DNA of 40,823 nt from Temnopleurus reevesii (GCA_036244855.1 BQKZ01006375.1:4782-45604); one strand, 5' to 3'; positions 21,347 through 31,811 are shown, counted from the first letter of the stretch. Numbers and translations: made by a program. The notes: generated by a model not told the origin, from the letters alone.

Positions 21347-21476
21347 AGCCCCGGTCAAATAGGACCCCGGAAGCAACACGATTCACCCCGACTCGTTGTT
21401 CTGAGGCAGTTAACTGTGAATTAACAAAGAGTCGGGGTGAATCGTGTTGCTTCCGGGGTCCTGTGTGACCGGGGCT
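21347..21476. mobile_element. 130-bp hairpin MITE, family H, copy 2 (tandem with copy 1)
   Basis: Identical in length and, by eye, in sequence to copy 1, including the two arm differences CAAATAGG and CCTGTGTG. It is offset by exactly 144 bp (130-bp element plus a 14-bp TAACGGCCCGCTAA junction). TAA flanks both sides (21344-21346 and 21477-21479). Confidence 0.85.
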
Positions 21477-22248
21477 TAAGCGACTTTGGAATAAACCTTT
21501 CCGGATATTACAGGTCACGTTATTGAATAGAATAAGCCAAATACAACCTGATGAATTCTATTTGATATTAACATTTCAATTCAATACGGATTTGTTATGT
21601 TTCACTCTTGTTTGGCGTTATGTGTGTGTGTGTGTGTGTGTGTTTTATGTGTGAAATTTGCAAAGGTCAGCACTATTCAATAAATCATTATATATTCATA
21701 ATTATTTAGCGCAATGAAATATGTGTGGTTATACATCTAAAATACGATATGAAGTATGACATAATTTGCAACAACTATCGTATATACCATTTAATGTTAC
21801 CGCTCAAATACATGTATGGTGTTTAAAGTAATATAATTGAGAGAACACATTTTCTTCAAGGTGTGAGTTACATCAATTTATACCGTCGACGACCTAAAAT
21901 AGTAACTTCCAAAGTTTAAGTCACATAAAATCATGATTTATCACGTTGCATGATTGTATTTTATTTGAATAAGTCATATTTTCATATGTATGTCAAATGT
22001 CTAGTTTATGCAAAAACATAAAAACTTGTTGGTAATATCATCCTTTGATTCAATCTTTCATCAGTTTCATATTTGCAAATGGACCTTTTTGCCGAATATC
22101 GCTTAGTATGAGGATATTACTGACGATGAGTGATGACATGTTATAATTTACAGAGATTTAAATTACTTTAGCAGAGATCAGATCAGAAGACGGAATTAAC
22201 CATACATGTCCCGAGAACAAACACATTCAAAGGTACGCATACACACAG

Positions 22249-22250
<2 letters not shown>
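21477..22250. other. Non-coding with a (GT)n microsatellite at 21620-21642
   Basis: No gene is supported. An uninterrupted GT repeat of about 11 units lies at 21620-21642. Confidence 0.6.
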
Positions 22251-22299
<49 letters not shown>

Positions 22300-22302
22300 T
22301 GC
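22251..22302. repeat. (AC)n microsatellite
   Basis: AC dinucleotide repeat of about 20 units with one G interruption near its end. A second AC run of about 10 units lies at 22481-22501. Confidence 0.95.
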
Positions 22303-22501
22303 ACATACTATACACTCCCTTTCATCTTCATCATCTACAAGGGTATAAATTAAAGTTATATGCGATATTTGGCGAAAACTCAGCACATTTCAATTTGCAG
22401 CCATCAGCGACTATATATTCTTTACTGAATTCAAGCTGAAATACCCACTATCGCAGGTCTAACACACACTCACTTACATACACACACACACACACACACA
22501 C

Positions 22502-24004
22502 TTACCGACACACACAGGCACACTCACTCACTCCGTCCCACTAACAATCTTTGGGGTTTTTTATCTCTCTTTTACTGCCTCTAACACAATATTATTATAT
22601 TAAAGTTACAAATACTTTGATCGCACACATCAAAAGCGCCGTTCGACAAATGTTCAATTTACAAATTCTGTTTATGAACTGGGGATAGAAAATGCTCCTA
22701 TCCTACTAACCTTTCTTCAAACTAACCTCGTTTTGATGCTACATTGAGTCCAAATAGACGTAAGTATAAATAGAACAGGTCTAAAAACAAAACACATAAA
22801 GAAAGGAAAATATCTAGTCATAATCAACAGCTAAAAGTAATGGTTATTTTAAAATACAGCACGTATGAACGCAGGAAGCGTCCATGAGAAAAGTTTTTGC
22901 GAAGCTCAGTAACTGTCCACAGGCAATTTTCAAACCAAATAAATCTAGTTTTGCCAACAAAGTTATTTACCAAATACTCCGGGACCCAGCAATCTTCATT
23001 CCATCATGCCTCTAACCCGTAGACCAATTTATTATTTGTAATGGCAAGCTAAAATGCGCATTTATATCGTAGAGTGACAGTAATTAAATCTAAAATTTAG
23101 ACTTCAGGTTTGTCAATTTCCTCTGGCGTATACCCGCTAGCTGTCTCTCAGGTGTAACATTAATTATAGATAAATAATGGAAAAAGCAATTTAATCACGT
23201 TGAGATAACATCCCGCAAGCATGTATACAGAAGCTAAAAAAGAAGTCTTGATTTTTTTGTCTCCGAGGTTTAGCAAAGAAACCATCCCGAGAATAATTGA
23301 TGCAAATATTAGCGCCAAACAACTGCGAAGAAATTGAAAAAAGGGTGTGCCCATATTTAGTTCCCAGAATATCAGCGATGATGTGATAACTGTCACGGGG
23401 TTTAATCCCGTGTGCTTAACTTGCATCACGCCCTAACTCGCTTTACATTCTGCTTCTAATATATTTTGAAAGTGAATTTAAAAAGTTTTAAACTTCGTGC
23501 ACTAGATTTGTAAAGGATTGTGCATAAAGGTCAAAGGACGAGATAAATGTTTTCTTCAGTTATCGAATTTCTTGAATAAAGACTATGTAATATTTTATAT
23601 GTTCTTAATTAATTTAAATTCTTCATTGAATGCAATTTTTTAGCATCTTTTGTGACTGTCAGATAATTCGAAACAATTTTTTTAGAAATACTATATGTCC
23701 TATACTGATCTGCTAATTTTGATAACCAAGACATGAATAAAATTAGCAGCAAATTTGATTGAAATAAAAACAACATCGTGACGACCGCGTTATTCATTCA
23801 AATTTGCAAACTTTGCAGTCGTATTTTTTATGTTCGCCTGTTCTTATTTCAATAGCTCTAAACTTGGTGAAAGAAGGACTGAAATTGGGTTTCACTAGAT
23901 TTCGAGAAAATTAAATTTATTCTGTTGCTTCGAAAAAGAGATGCAATATATCCTCACAACCAGAAACCAAAATCTAGATCACGGAACACCTAATTCTGCT
24001 CACT
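22502..24004. other. Non-coding; one hydrophobic open frame of doubtful value
   Basis: No gene is supported. The minus-strand frame at 23160-23429 (89 codons) encodes hydrophobic stretches, but has no homology that I recognise, and AT-rich DNA yields such stretches by chance. Confidence 0.4.
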
Positions 24005-24270
24005 AAAACATCGGTACAATTTTGCACCTTGAAGGGAGCAACATTACACGTTTGAGGCTGCAAAGCTTATGCAATACGTTGCACCCATAAGGTAGCAGAG
24101 TTATGCAACACGGAGAGCACCTTTTTTGGGCGCAATATTGCACCCCTTTTCAAACAGTGGCTATATTCCTAAAAATTCAATAATAAGGAATTTGTGAAGT
24201 TTAAATCCGCACCGCGAAGGATAGCTGTATTCCAAGGCAGTCAATTGACCGACTGAGCTGCTATATAGGT
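24005..24270 (-). mobile_element. tRNA-derived SINE-like element, family S2, minus copy
   Basis: On the minus strand the head reads GCAGCTCAGTCGGTCAATTG (box A-like, 24249-24258) and, 40 bases on, GCGGATTTAAACTTC (box B-like, 24196-24210), the spacing of a tRNA. The downstream body (24150 to 24005) is rich in GGTGCAA/TTGCACC motifs (GCAATATTGCGCCC, ATGGGTGCAACG, AGGTGCAAAATTG). Similar tRNA-like heads occur at 24451 and 25931. Confidence 0.55.
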
Positions 24271-24450
24271 GCCTTCGACCGATGGGCTGATTTATAATAC
24301 ATCAAACATGGAATCCAACCCGTCAACCGTGTCAATACATTTCTCATAAACAACATCCCAGTGTATTCGCCTTTGTCCTTTTGTTTTCCATTTTTTTGTC
24401 TTCTTACAGTCCCTATAGAAAAAATTGTCGCTCGCTCAATAATAATAGAC

Positions 24451-24620
24451 AGACATCTCAATTGGTAATTGGTCTGCTATGAAGCGATTCTTCATGCATT
24501 GTACCGTTTTGAATCCCACTGCTGCCGCTATTTTGAAATATTTTGTAAAATCTTGCACACGGATGAAATAAATGTAATAGCGTACGCTAAAGGGTGTTCA
24601 AGGTGTTGCAAGGTGCAAGA
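24451..24620 (+). mobile_element. tRNA-like SINE remnant, family S2-like
   Basis: CATCTCAATTGGTAATTGG with TCTGCTATGAAGCGATT, then CCGTTTTGAATCCC (24504-24517), reads as a degenerate tRNA with box A- and box B-like parts. About 80 bp further on the motifs AAGGTGTTGCAAGGTGC and GACTGCACC occur, as in the other S2-like elements. Confidence 0.45.
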
Positions 24621-25180
24621 CTGCACCTTTTTCCTGAGCGTGTATAACCTCCCATTGAAAACTCAACGATAAAAATTCACGACGTGAATGAAAATTGATG
24701 GATCTCGTAGGCGAGGCGCGAAGTGTTTTATATCGGCAGAGATCCTTTTCATTCATGTTGACAGAACAGGAACGTCTTTTGATCTTGCGACTGAACCTGC
24801 GATCTTTGAGTGAAATTCAAACACAATTTGATACCTACCCTGCATCCAAAGCAGGTTACCGGGGCAGGGACAAAAAGGGGTGTTTGATGACGCGTTATTT
24901 ATCCCGTCAGTTTGGGTTGATCGAAGATGTGGTGTACAAACAATTAATGATTATATATTCCATCCACCAGGGAATTACCTTTAGCATGTTCAGAGACGGT
25001 ATTCAAGGATGTAACGTATGGGATGTAAATGTGAAGTTCATAACACTATGTTATGTCCATGATTTGCCGGCTACAAGACGGATGAGCCATCGGAGCTCAT
25101 TGATCAACTAAATTCGATTCCCATTCTTCCATTGTTTTTAGACTGTATAGGAATAAGCTTTATCATCATTCGTAGTATTG
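24621..25180. other. Non-coding; long but unrecognised open frame
   Basis: An open frame of 138 codons (24695-25111, + strand) lies here. It has no domain I recognise, a composition unlike the coding exon at 29215, and no splice context, so it is not called as a gene. Confidence 0.4.
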
Positions 25181-25311
25181 TAGAAATAGTATTAGAAGTA
25201 GTAGTAATAGCAGGATTAGTAGTATTAGAAGTAGTAGTAGTCGCGGTAATAGCAGGAATAGTAGTAGTAGTAGTAGTAGTAGTAGATGTTGTAGACTAGT
25301 AGTAGTATTCA
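25181..25311. repeat. Interrupted (GTA)n microsatellite
   Basis: GTA/TAG trinucleotide repeats with scattered substitutions (GCAGGA, GCGG). The longest clean run is at about 25258-25285. Confidence 0.9.
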
Positions 25312-25930
25312 ATTCTAAGGTAATGTAATAACAAGTGCAAGGTAAAGTATAGAATAAAATTGAATGTAGTCGCATATTACACGGAAAGTATCTCATACTA
25401 TAAATTCAAAGTGCTACCACAAAACATATACCCATTCATGTTATCATTTTATTATTTTCCTTTTAGGGTGAAAACTCGGATATTAAAAATGATTATTTAC
25501 AATTCACGTTCAGTTGGGAACTGATTCGATTTCAATGTGAGAGCTAGACGTTTGGAAAATAGTTAAACATGTTAAAGATGACACAAGGCTATATAAATGA
25601 GATGAAAATTAGATCTTCCTCCACTTCGAAAGTCAAATCGATTTCATTACCTGCAACAATTTGCAATTTAGAGTCTATTTAATGGAGCAAGATGGTGATA
25701 GCGTTCAGAAATACGAAACGGCAATGGGGGCATTACGACGCTTACATTATGAATTTACATTATATAATGTTTCAGGCTCAGCAAAAAGGGCACAAACTAT
25801 CGCGGAAAGGGTGTGATCTGCAGAAAAAAAATATAAAGGACGCTATATATACCTTTTGGAAGCCTCAAGCAAACACTGCCTTGTAAGAATATTTGTATGA
25901 TATATTGTTTATAAGATCGCAGTCGTTTAT
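25312..25930. other. Non-coding, nothing recognised
   Basis: No repeat, RNA or gene could be supported. Confidence 0.4.
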
Positions 25931-26100
25931 TGCATGGAAGCATAGCACGGTCGAATAAGGCGCCGTGTTCGAAACAAGCGATCCCACATCCCCATAGGCG
26001 CGGGTTTAAATCCTTTTTGCGCTCCGCTTCACCAGAAATGGTGTAATACGGTATTGCACCCAAATATATTATTGCTCCCAGTGGTGCATTTGTTTGTACT
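25931..26100 (+). mobile_element. tRNA-derived SINE-like element, family S2-like
   Basis: ATAGCACGGTCGAATAAGGC (box A-like, 25943-25953), an anticodon-arm-like segment GTGTTCGAAACAAGCGAT, and GGGTTTAAATCC (box B-like, 26002-26013) appear in tRNA order. Downstream are TACGGTATTGCACCC and AGTGGTGCATTTG, the GGTGCAA-type motifs typical of this group here. Confidence 0.5.
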
Positions 26101-26882
26101 TTGTATGACGAAACGTATAATTACTGAGTAATTTTGCATCTTGACGAAAGTGTGTCGGGGTGAGATAGAAAACGCCGTTTTTTATGGTTTGAAGTGCTAT
26201 CTTGTCTTACATCTCGGGGAAGCAAAATTCCACAAGCGTCCCGCCCAGTAATGGGGGACCTGTCTAACAAGCGATGTGAATACCAGTTTTCCAGCACTTT
26301 AAACGTGTTATGATCAAATACAAATCATTGGATCCCAAATTATTTTTTCTGTGATTGTGGGTACTTGCTGGCAAAATACTCTGCAGGACTCCGGTACGGC
26401 GCATTTTGGCAAACGATACATCTAGCTTAAGACATCATTTATCACTTCATTCAATTCAAATAAACTCGTCGATTGGACATTCGCACTGTGGTTGCACGTA
26501 TCTGTCGCTTTCATTTGCACATACTCTAGCGGAATGATCGATGGGTTAGCAATACGAGTGCGATGAAAATATTACGACGCAAGGCAACACTATTAATCAA
26601 AATTATTTCATGATATGCCTAGTTCATGAAATCTAGATGATATGAGACGATCTCATGGTGGTAATAATGTTATGATATTCATGACCTTCCGGAATGCTAA
26701 GCACATTTAAAACAAAAAAATAATGAATGTTAAAGTATCTTCAGTTTGATGTCTCAAAAAATAAGATAATATAAAATGCTAATCTCAATATTAATCTTTA
26801 ACTTGCTTGCCATTCGTAATTTATTTAGTGCATTATTTGATAAGGAAGAAGAATGGATAAGGTTAAGTATCCTCGATAGCAT
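26101..26882. other. Non-coding, nothing recognised
   Basis: No supportable gene. The stretch ends at a single N (26883), directly before a SINE body. Confidence 0.4.
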
Positions 26883-26883
26883 N

Positions 26884-27085
26884 CGTCAATTTCCTTCAGC
26901 AAGAAATTCATCCACATTGTGCTGCACTCAACCCAGGTGAGGTGAATGGGTACCTGGCAGGAATATTTATTCTTTGAATCGCCAAGTGCACCGTGAATGG
27001 CTGCCAGGCTAAAGACTGGGTAATACTAATGTAAAGCGCCTTGAGCACTCAGCAGATTGGATACGTGCACAATGTGTTTTCTTGT
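26884..27085 (+). mobile_element. SINE family S1 body, head missing, alternative tail
   Basis: Begins CGTCAATTTCCTTCAGCAAG and continues with GTGCTGCACTCAACCCAGG, GGTGAATGGGTACCTGG and TTTGAATCGCCAAGTGCACC. The tail is AAAGCGCCTTGAGCACTCAG then GATTGGATACGTGC, not the GAATTCTTCAT type. The tRNA head is absent, and the break coincides with the single N at 26883, so an assembly problem is possible. Confidence 0.8.
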
Positions 27086-27797
27086 TATTCTTTATATTCA
27101 TAGTGAATGAGTAGTTGTCCGCAAGTACGTCACAGATTCTGCCAAATTTGTTGAATTCACAAAGTAATCCCCATCAGCAACAAAGATCGTGATATCATTG
27201 TGAATTGATAACTTTTGAACGGATCGTCCGATTTTGCTCACATTCTTTATCTGATTTTTCGCGAAAGCATTATTCCAGGGGCCGACTCCCCCATAACGAG
27301 GAGTACGCAATGTGCCATTAATCTAACAATCACGCATTGTTCTGAATAAAATTGAATTGAATTTTCTTTTAATTGAATTTTTTGTGTCCTTTTTCATATA
27401 CATAATCAAAACAAAATAACATAACAAGTGAGAATAATAAACGAGATGGATAAAGGACAAAAAAAAACTGTTTGAGAGATATAAATGGTAAGAGAGAAGA
27501 AGAGCAATGAGAAGAATAAGAGAAATTTGGCATTATCATAATATTGAATATTGATGTCAAGATAAAATCTGTTTTGACATTTTTATACACAATACCCTTT
27601 TCATTTGTAATTGTTCCATTTCTTTTTTTATTGCATTTTTTTTTGTGCTTTGCATGAATCTTTTACAAAACATAGACACATAAAAACACATTTTATCGAC
27701 AAAACATTTAGTTCAGATCAATGCACATATCGATTTACTTTTTTAAAATCTATTTTCATAACATAATCAACAAAATAAAATCATAATACACCTATAA
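27086..27797. other. Non-coding; LINE-like tail at 27349-27385
   Basis: AATAAAATTGAATTGAATTT at about 27349 is an AATAAA plus (TTGAA)n tail of the kind left by non-LTR elements. No coding remnant is recognisable before it, and nothing else is seen. Confidence 0.4.
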
Positions 27798-28031
27798 TAA
27801 TAATAATAATGAACGGTTTTTATATAGCGCTTATCAACTCTTTATGAAGAATTCTCTACGCGCTCTACAATTGCAGCATTATATACCCTGGCTTTAGCCC
27901 GGCAGCCACTTCATTAGCGCACTTGGCGTTTCAAGGAATAAATATTCCTACCAGATACCCATTCACCTCACCTGGGTTGAGTGCAGCACAATGTGGATGA
28001 ATTTCTTGCTGAAGGAAATTAACACCATGGG
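27798..28031 (-). mobile_element. tRNA-derived SINE, family S1, 5'-truncated young copy
   Basis: On the minus strand it starts within the body (CATGGTGTTAATTTCCTTCAG), keeps CACTCAACCCAGGTGAGGTG, AATGGGTATCTGG and GCGCTAATGAAGTGGC, and ends with GATAAGCGCTATATAAAAAC and CCGTTCATTATTATTATTAT. The tRNA head, with both promoter boxes, is missing. Apart from a short indel it closely matches 18148-18438. It lies 73 bp upstream of the candidate exon at 28105. Confidence 0.9.
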
Positions 28032-28104
28032 TTATCATGCATCATAATTGATTTCATAATGTTAAAATCTCTCATATTGTTTTCTGTTCGTTTCTTCTTC
28101 ACAG

Positions 28105-28200
28105 GTCGACGCACTGTACATGTTAACCGGGGAGCCAATAGCTCACTCTGAGGGCGACATAACGATCATCTCCCCAACCAACCACAGATCAGGAAAGTAA
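28105..28200 (+). CDS. Candidate short (possibly terminal) exon, unassigned
   Basis: A pyrimidine-rich tract (TTTCTGTTCGTTTCTTCTTC) followed by ACAG at 28101-28104 looks like a splice acceptor. From 28105 the sequence stays open for 31 codons (VDALYMLTGEPIAHSEGDI, then TIISPTNHRSGK) to TAA at 28198-28200. The composition is more protein-like than the surroundings. I do not recognise the peptide. It could be the last exon of an upstream + strand gene, a 5' UTR exon of the guanylate cyclase gene, or chance. The open length is too short to be decisive. Confidence 0.25.
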   Translation, partial: VDALYMLTGEPIAHSEGDITIISPTNHRSGK

Positions 28201-29214
28201 TTGTGAGGAGAGAGAGAGAGGGAGAGGGCGAGAGGGTTACGGAGAGCAGGAGTACGCACAAGACGGAGGACACGCGGAAGGAAAGTGAAATATGCTTTAT
28301 CATCCAACGACTGATGCGGCTTCTCCACTCTCTACCATTCCATCGTAGCACTGTCGTGAATAACGGATCAAAATAAAAACCCACTTTCAAAACTCGCTGC
28401 TCGCTGGCGTTTTTCTAGTTTATACCAGTGTATACGAAGCGATAGAGGGAGAGAGATCCAGAAAAGAGGCTACCGGAAAAAGGATTCATACAACCTCTCG
28501 AAGCATTATCGAACGGGAGATGGTGGATTTCTGCTGATATTTCCAAGATGTTTACATGAGGGATAACTCGATATTTATGCATCGTCGTTGATGCTTGGTT
28601 AATTAAATTTCATCGCGGAAGGGATTTCGTGATTTATTTTGACAGCGATTGGAATTACACTTATGCCCAAAATTGATTTGCTCGTAGTCGTCTTACCCTA
28701 GAAAGCTGCCGAGATACCTTCGTTGCTACGGACCTGACGAGGAGAACATCATTTTGTTGCAGTTTACTTTATTAATTACACAGCTACTATACATATGTCA
28801 AACAAATTGAGGGATGATAATTGGTCATTATTCCCCGTGTGGGAGCATTTGATAAATCTGTTTGCTCTAATACTTGACTTTGATGAGCGGGAAGAGACAG
28901 ACAGCTAGGAAATTAGATTGTTTAGTCGGCATTGTTAATGGGTGGTTTCTAAAAACAAATAATCATTTTGTTTGTCCTCTTCGCGAGAGTTTAAATAATC
29001 ATCGATTACTTTTCATCAAATTGATCATTAATATTATCATTTCCATTTTACAAATTAAACGTTATGGAGTTCGCATATATGATTTGAGAAAATTCGTCGC
29101 CAAATTTGAATTGGACCATTTAAAGGAATAGGTTCTAAATGATCGGTCCGGACTCCTCGTGAACGCTCGTCCTGGCGGTCAATTATGTGCAAATATCGAC
29201 GAAAAGGTAGAACA
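28201..29214 (+). promoter_or_regulatory. 5' flank / probable 5' UTR region of the guanylate cyclase gene
   Basis: A GA-rich tract (28207-28236) and a second one near 28446-28462 lie in this stretch. No unambiguous TATA box or initiator could be chosen. The translation start at 29215 has a good context (AACAATGGG, A at -3 and G at +4). An in-frame upstream ATG at 29185 (context AATTATGT) would add ten basic residues (MCKYRRKGRT) before the signal peptide and is less likely to be used. Confidence 0.35.
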
Positions 29215-29604
29215 ATGGGTGATATTTTACCCCTCACGATCTTGGTTACCCTTCTCTTCGGCCTGGGTCAGTCGCAGACTATTATGACTACCAACACCTA
29301 TCCATTCGACGCGGAGTATGAGAATAATACGATTGTAATCGGTTTCCTAGCCCCCAATGACGAAGCCAAGTTCATCGGGGGCGCAATGACCATAGCGGTG
29401 CGGGACGTGAACGCCAACCCAGACCTCCTGCCGGGCTACCGTCTGGCCTTCCGCTATTCCAACACTCTTGGAAGCGAGGACGGATCCATAAGATCCCTCT
29501 CGGACCAATGGAGGGAGGGGATCTCAGCATTTATAGGACCAGCAAGAATCTGTACCACGGAGGCTAAAGTTGCTGCTGCCTGGAATCTACCGATGATTGC
29601 ATAT
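29215..29604 (+). CDS. First coding exon of a receptor-type guanylate cyclase (signal peptide plus start of the ligand-binding domain)
   Basis: Receptor guanylate cyclases are single-pass plasma-membrane proteins that make cGMP from GTP on ligand binding; the full family protein is about 1000 residues or more. This exon gives 130 codons. Residues 1-20 (MGDILPLTILVTLLFGLGQS) form a signal peptide. Residues 37-39 (NNT) are a glycosylation sequon. From about residue 39 the ANF-receptor fold starts: TIVIGFLAPNDE, FIGGAMTIAVRDVNANPDLL, GYRLAFRYSNT, then ISAFIGPARICTTEAKVAAA and WNLPMIAY. The FIGP-x-x-x-C-x-x-E-A-K-x-A-A-A-W-N-x-P-M-I motif is characteristic of invertebrate receptor guanylate cyclases. 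The exon ends after the codon for Y130 in phase 0 at a strong donor. It is GC-richer than its flanks. The TM, kinase-like and cyclase domains must lie in later exons not recognised here. Other ANF-receptor-domain proteins, such as clearance-receptor-type ones, cannot be excluded from this exon alone. Confidence 0.85.
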
Positions 29605-29610
29605 GTGAGT
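29605..29610 (+). other. Splice donor GTGAGT
   Basis: GCATAT|GTGAGT sits exactly where similarity to the receptor guanylate cyclase family breaks off. The frame continues open into the intron for about 65 codons, but without family similarity, so that extension is not coding. Confidence 0.8.
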
Positions 29611-30060
29611 AAATTCCTCTATATAGGCCTATGTATAAAACCCTCTTTTCCAGCTGGAACCACAACTGGTTTGGGGAATGCCCTGAGTAAACCCATGAAA
29701 AGCCTACCACAATGGGTATCATTATTCCGAGTTCAGGTTGGTCAATTCGTTCCCCAAGCATCCTTTTTAAATACGTATATGTTGTTGAAAGTTGGGTAAA
29801 CTTTTACTGTATCACTTAAGCAGCGAAGAATTTTAGCAGATTTTAAAGCAGATATACCAAAGCCAGTTTATCCTGCAATTTGTTGTTTCTATTTTTACCC
29901 AATTGTCTGCTTGTTTTCGAAAGTTACCGTTGTAAATCTTCCTCAAAACCATAGGCATTAGGCAGAAACAATATTAATCTAGGCATTAATGTGAAAGCTA
30001 CAGATTGGTGTCTGGTTGCAGGATGCTAATCAGGTAAAATGTCCGGTGATTTGTTACTTA
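29611..30060 (+). other. Start of intron 1, non-coding
   Basis: No repeat or exon recognised. The intron probably extends beyond the window because no second exon of the cyclase was found. Confidence 0.45.
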
Positions 30061-30191
30061 AGCCCCGGTCACATAGAAGCCCGGAAGCAACACGATTCAC
30101 CCCGACTCGTTGTTCTGAGGCAGTCAACTGTGAATTAACAAAGAGTCGGGGTGAATTGTGTTGCTTACGGGGTCCTTATGTGACCGGGGCT
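30061..30191. mobile_element. Hairpin MITE, family H, copy 3
   Basis: The same layout as 21203-21332: AGCCCCGGTCACATAGAAGC to TATGTGACCGGGGCT, with the loop GTTGTTCTGAGGCAGTCAAC. Several arm differences (AGAAGCCC left, TTACGGGGTCC right) make it older. The left flank is TTA (30058-30060); the right flank is GAA, so the duplication is not preserved. It lies in intron 1 of the cyclase gene. Confidence 0.85.
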
Positions 30192-31504
30192 GAAAGATTC
30201 AACCACCTGCTCAATCGCCTGTGACACTGGCTCCAATTTCACTCTGAAAGACTGGGGAAATATTCCCCAAAACATCATTATGATATAGGTCACTGTACGA
30301 ACAATCATATACAGAATTATGTTTTCCTAGTTAATTTCTACTGTTTTTTTCAAATATACAGAATGTGCAGAATGCATATGTGTTTTGGGCGAAATTGAAT
30401 GATTGACTTATTCAATTGTTTTAGAGTAGTAGAAATTGGTTGCGAAAACCTATAAAAACATTAAAACCATCTTTTTTTCAGCGTGTTCAAATGAGGAAGT
30501 GTTTGTTTCAAACATTATGGTGAAAAAAATAAGTAAAACTTATCAAAATAATACTTCATAATAGCAGCAAATTTTCGTACTGACGTGGTTCATGTTACAA
30601 CCGGCCCTTTCTTAGCCCTTGTTATATTCAGCGACAAAATGGGGACTGCTGGAGTCAGTGCTGTGCCAAGTATCAAACAAAAGTAATGTTGGAATTGAAG
30701 CCAGTATTTTGTATTTTGTGCACGGATAACACTTTTGTTAATTGCAATATCATTGCAATATATTAGTTTAATAATGTACGTTCTATTACAATAACTCAAA
30801 CAATTATGATTTATTGTAAAAAAAAATACAATAGTCATATTTGCCCTCATGTGGGCTTATACTAAACATTTTTGTACGTGCAATCTTTCTAAAGGAATTA
30901 ATGTTATTCATTCTCCTTTCTATCTAAAGCTTAGTCCGCAGTAATAACATTGCCGAGCTCATATTGATGAATTCCATATGTCAATCTGTCTGAAACCGCA
31001 TTTGACATTTTGCGAAGCTACCTTATAAGCCCAATAAACCAACTCAATAACGATCTGATATGCCATCGACTTTCCTACCTTGAAACAATAAGTGGGTTTC
31101 ATCTTTTCCGATTTCAGTTGTTATCAGGGAGAAATTCGTCATGTACTCTTCAAATGACTGGAACAGATATGGGGTAAAATTTCAAAGGGATTCACCGTAA
31201 GAAATGCATAATTATAGAATTAATCAAACAGGTTTATTTTCAAACACATGATAATTAACTGAAATAACTAATATTTGATTACGTGAACAACGAAATATTC
31301 TTGAGGCCGACAACAAAACAAACCAACAAATATTTTGTTTATCTTGCATAATACATTTTGACCATATGCTCGATTTGCGCGTGTGTATAATGAAGAGTGG
31401 TTGTTTACTACTTATCAGATTTTTATATTGCTATCAATATAATATACATGTATAATAGCTTTGTAAAGGATAAATATGAACATGTAAGCCTCGTTTTGAA
31501 GAGA
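30192..31504. other. Intronic, nothing recognised
   Basis: AT-rich sequence; no exon with similarity to the guanylate cyclase family could be seen. Confidence 0.4.
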
Positions 31505-31640
31505 GTTATGGTGTAATTTTTCTGACTCTCGCCTCTCGACTACAGAGTCGGCTGTTCTAATCCCATCTTTGTGGTAATTTCCTTCTGCAAATAAATAATT
31601 CATCCACATCATTCTTGCTGCACTCAATCCTGGTAGATTA
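31505..31640 (+). mobile_element. SINE family S1 head, old and 3'-truncated
   Basis: GTTATGGTGTAATTTTTCTG and CTGTTCTAATCCCATC are decayed versions of the box A and box B regions. GGTAATTTCCTTCTGCAAAT, ATTCATCCACATCATTC and TGCTGCACTCAATCCTGGT match the S1 body. The rest is missing and a (CTA)n tract follows about 60 bp later. Confidence 0.7.
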
Positions 31641-31700
31641 TGACAATTGTAGTCGTATACACTGACATTGTGGAAGCCCCCAAGGTAGCTCAGAAAACGC

Positions 31701-31760
31701 ACTACTACTACTACTACTACTACTACTGCTGCTGCTATACTACTACTGCTGCTGTTACTG

Positions 31761-31811
<51 letters not shown>

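Noticed and set aside
21192..21518. Minus-strand open frame of 108 codons with an internal repeated peptide
   Set aside because: It lies entirely on the two tandem hairpin elements; the repeat and the open frame follow from the DNA duplication and symmetry.
23160..23429. Hydrophobic 89-codon minus-strand frame, possible membrane protein
   Set aside because: AT-rich DNA often yields hydrophobic stretches; no family motif or splice signal supports it.
24695..25111. 138-codon open frame on the + strand
   Set aside because: No recognisable domain, no splice or promoter context, and no coding-like composition; length alone is compatible with chance in a 40-kb window.
29605..29799. Continuation of the cyclase reading frame past the splice donor
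   Set aside because: Similarity to the receptor guanylate cyclase family stops exactly at GTGAGT, and the extra 65 codons look intronic.
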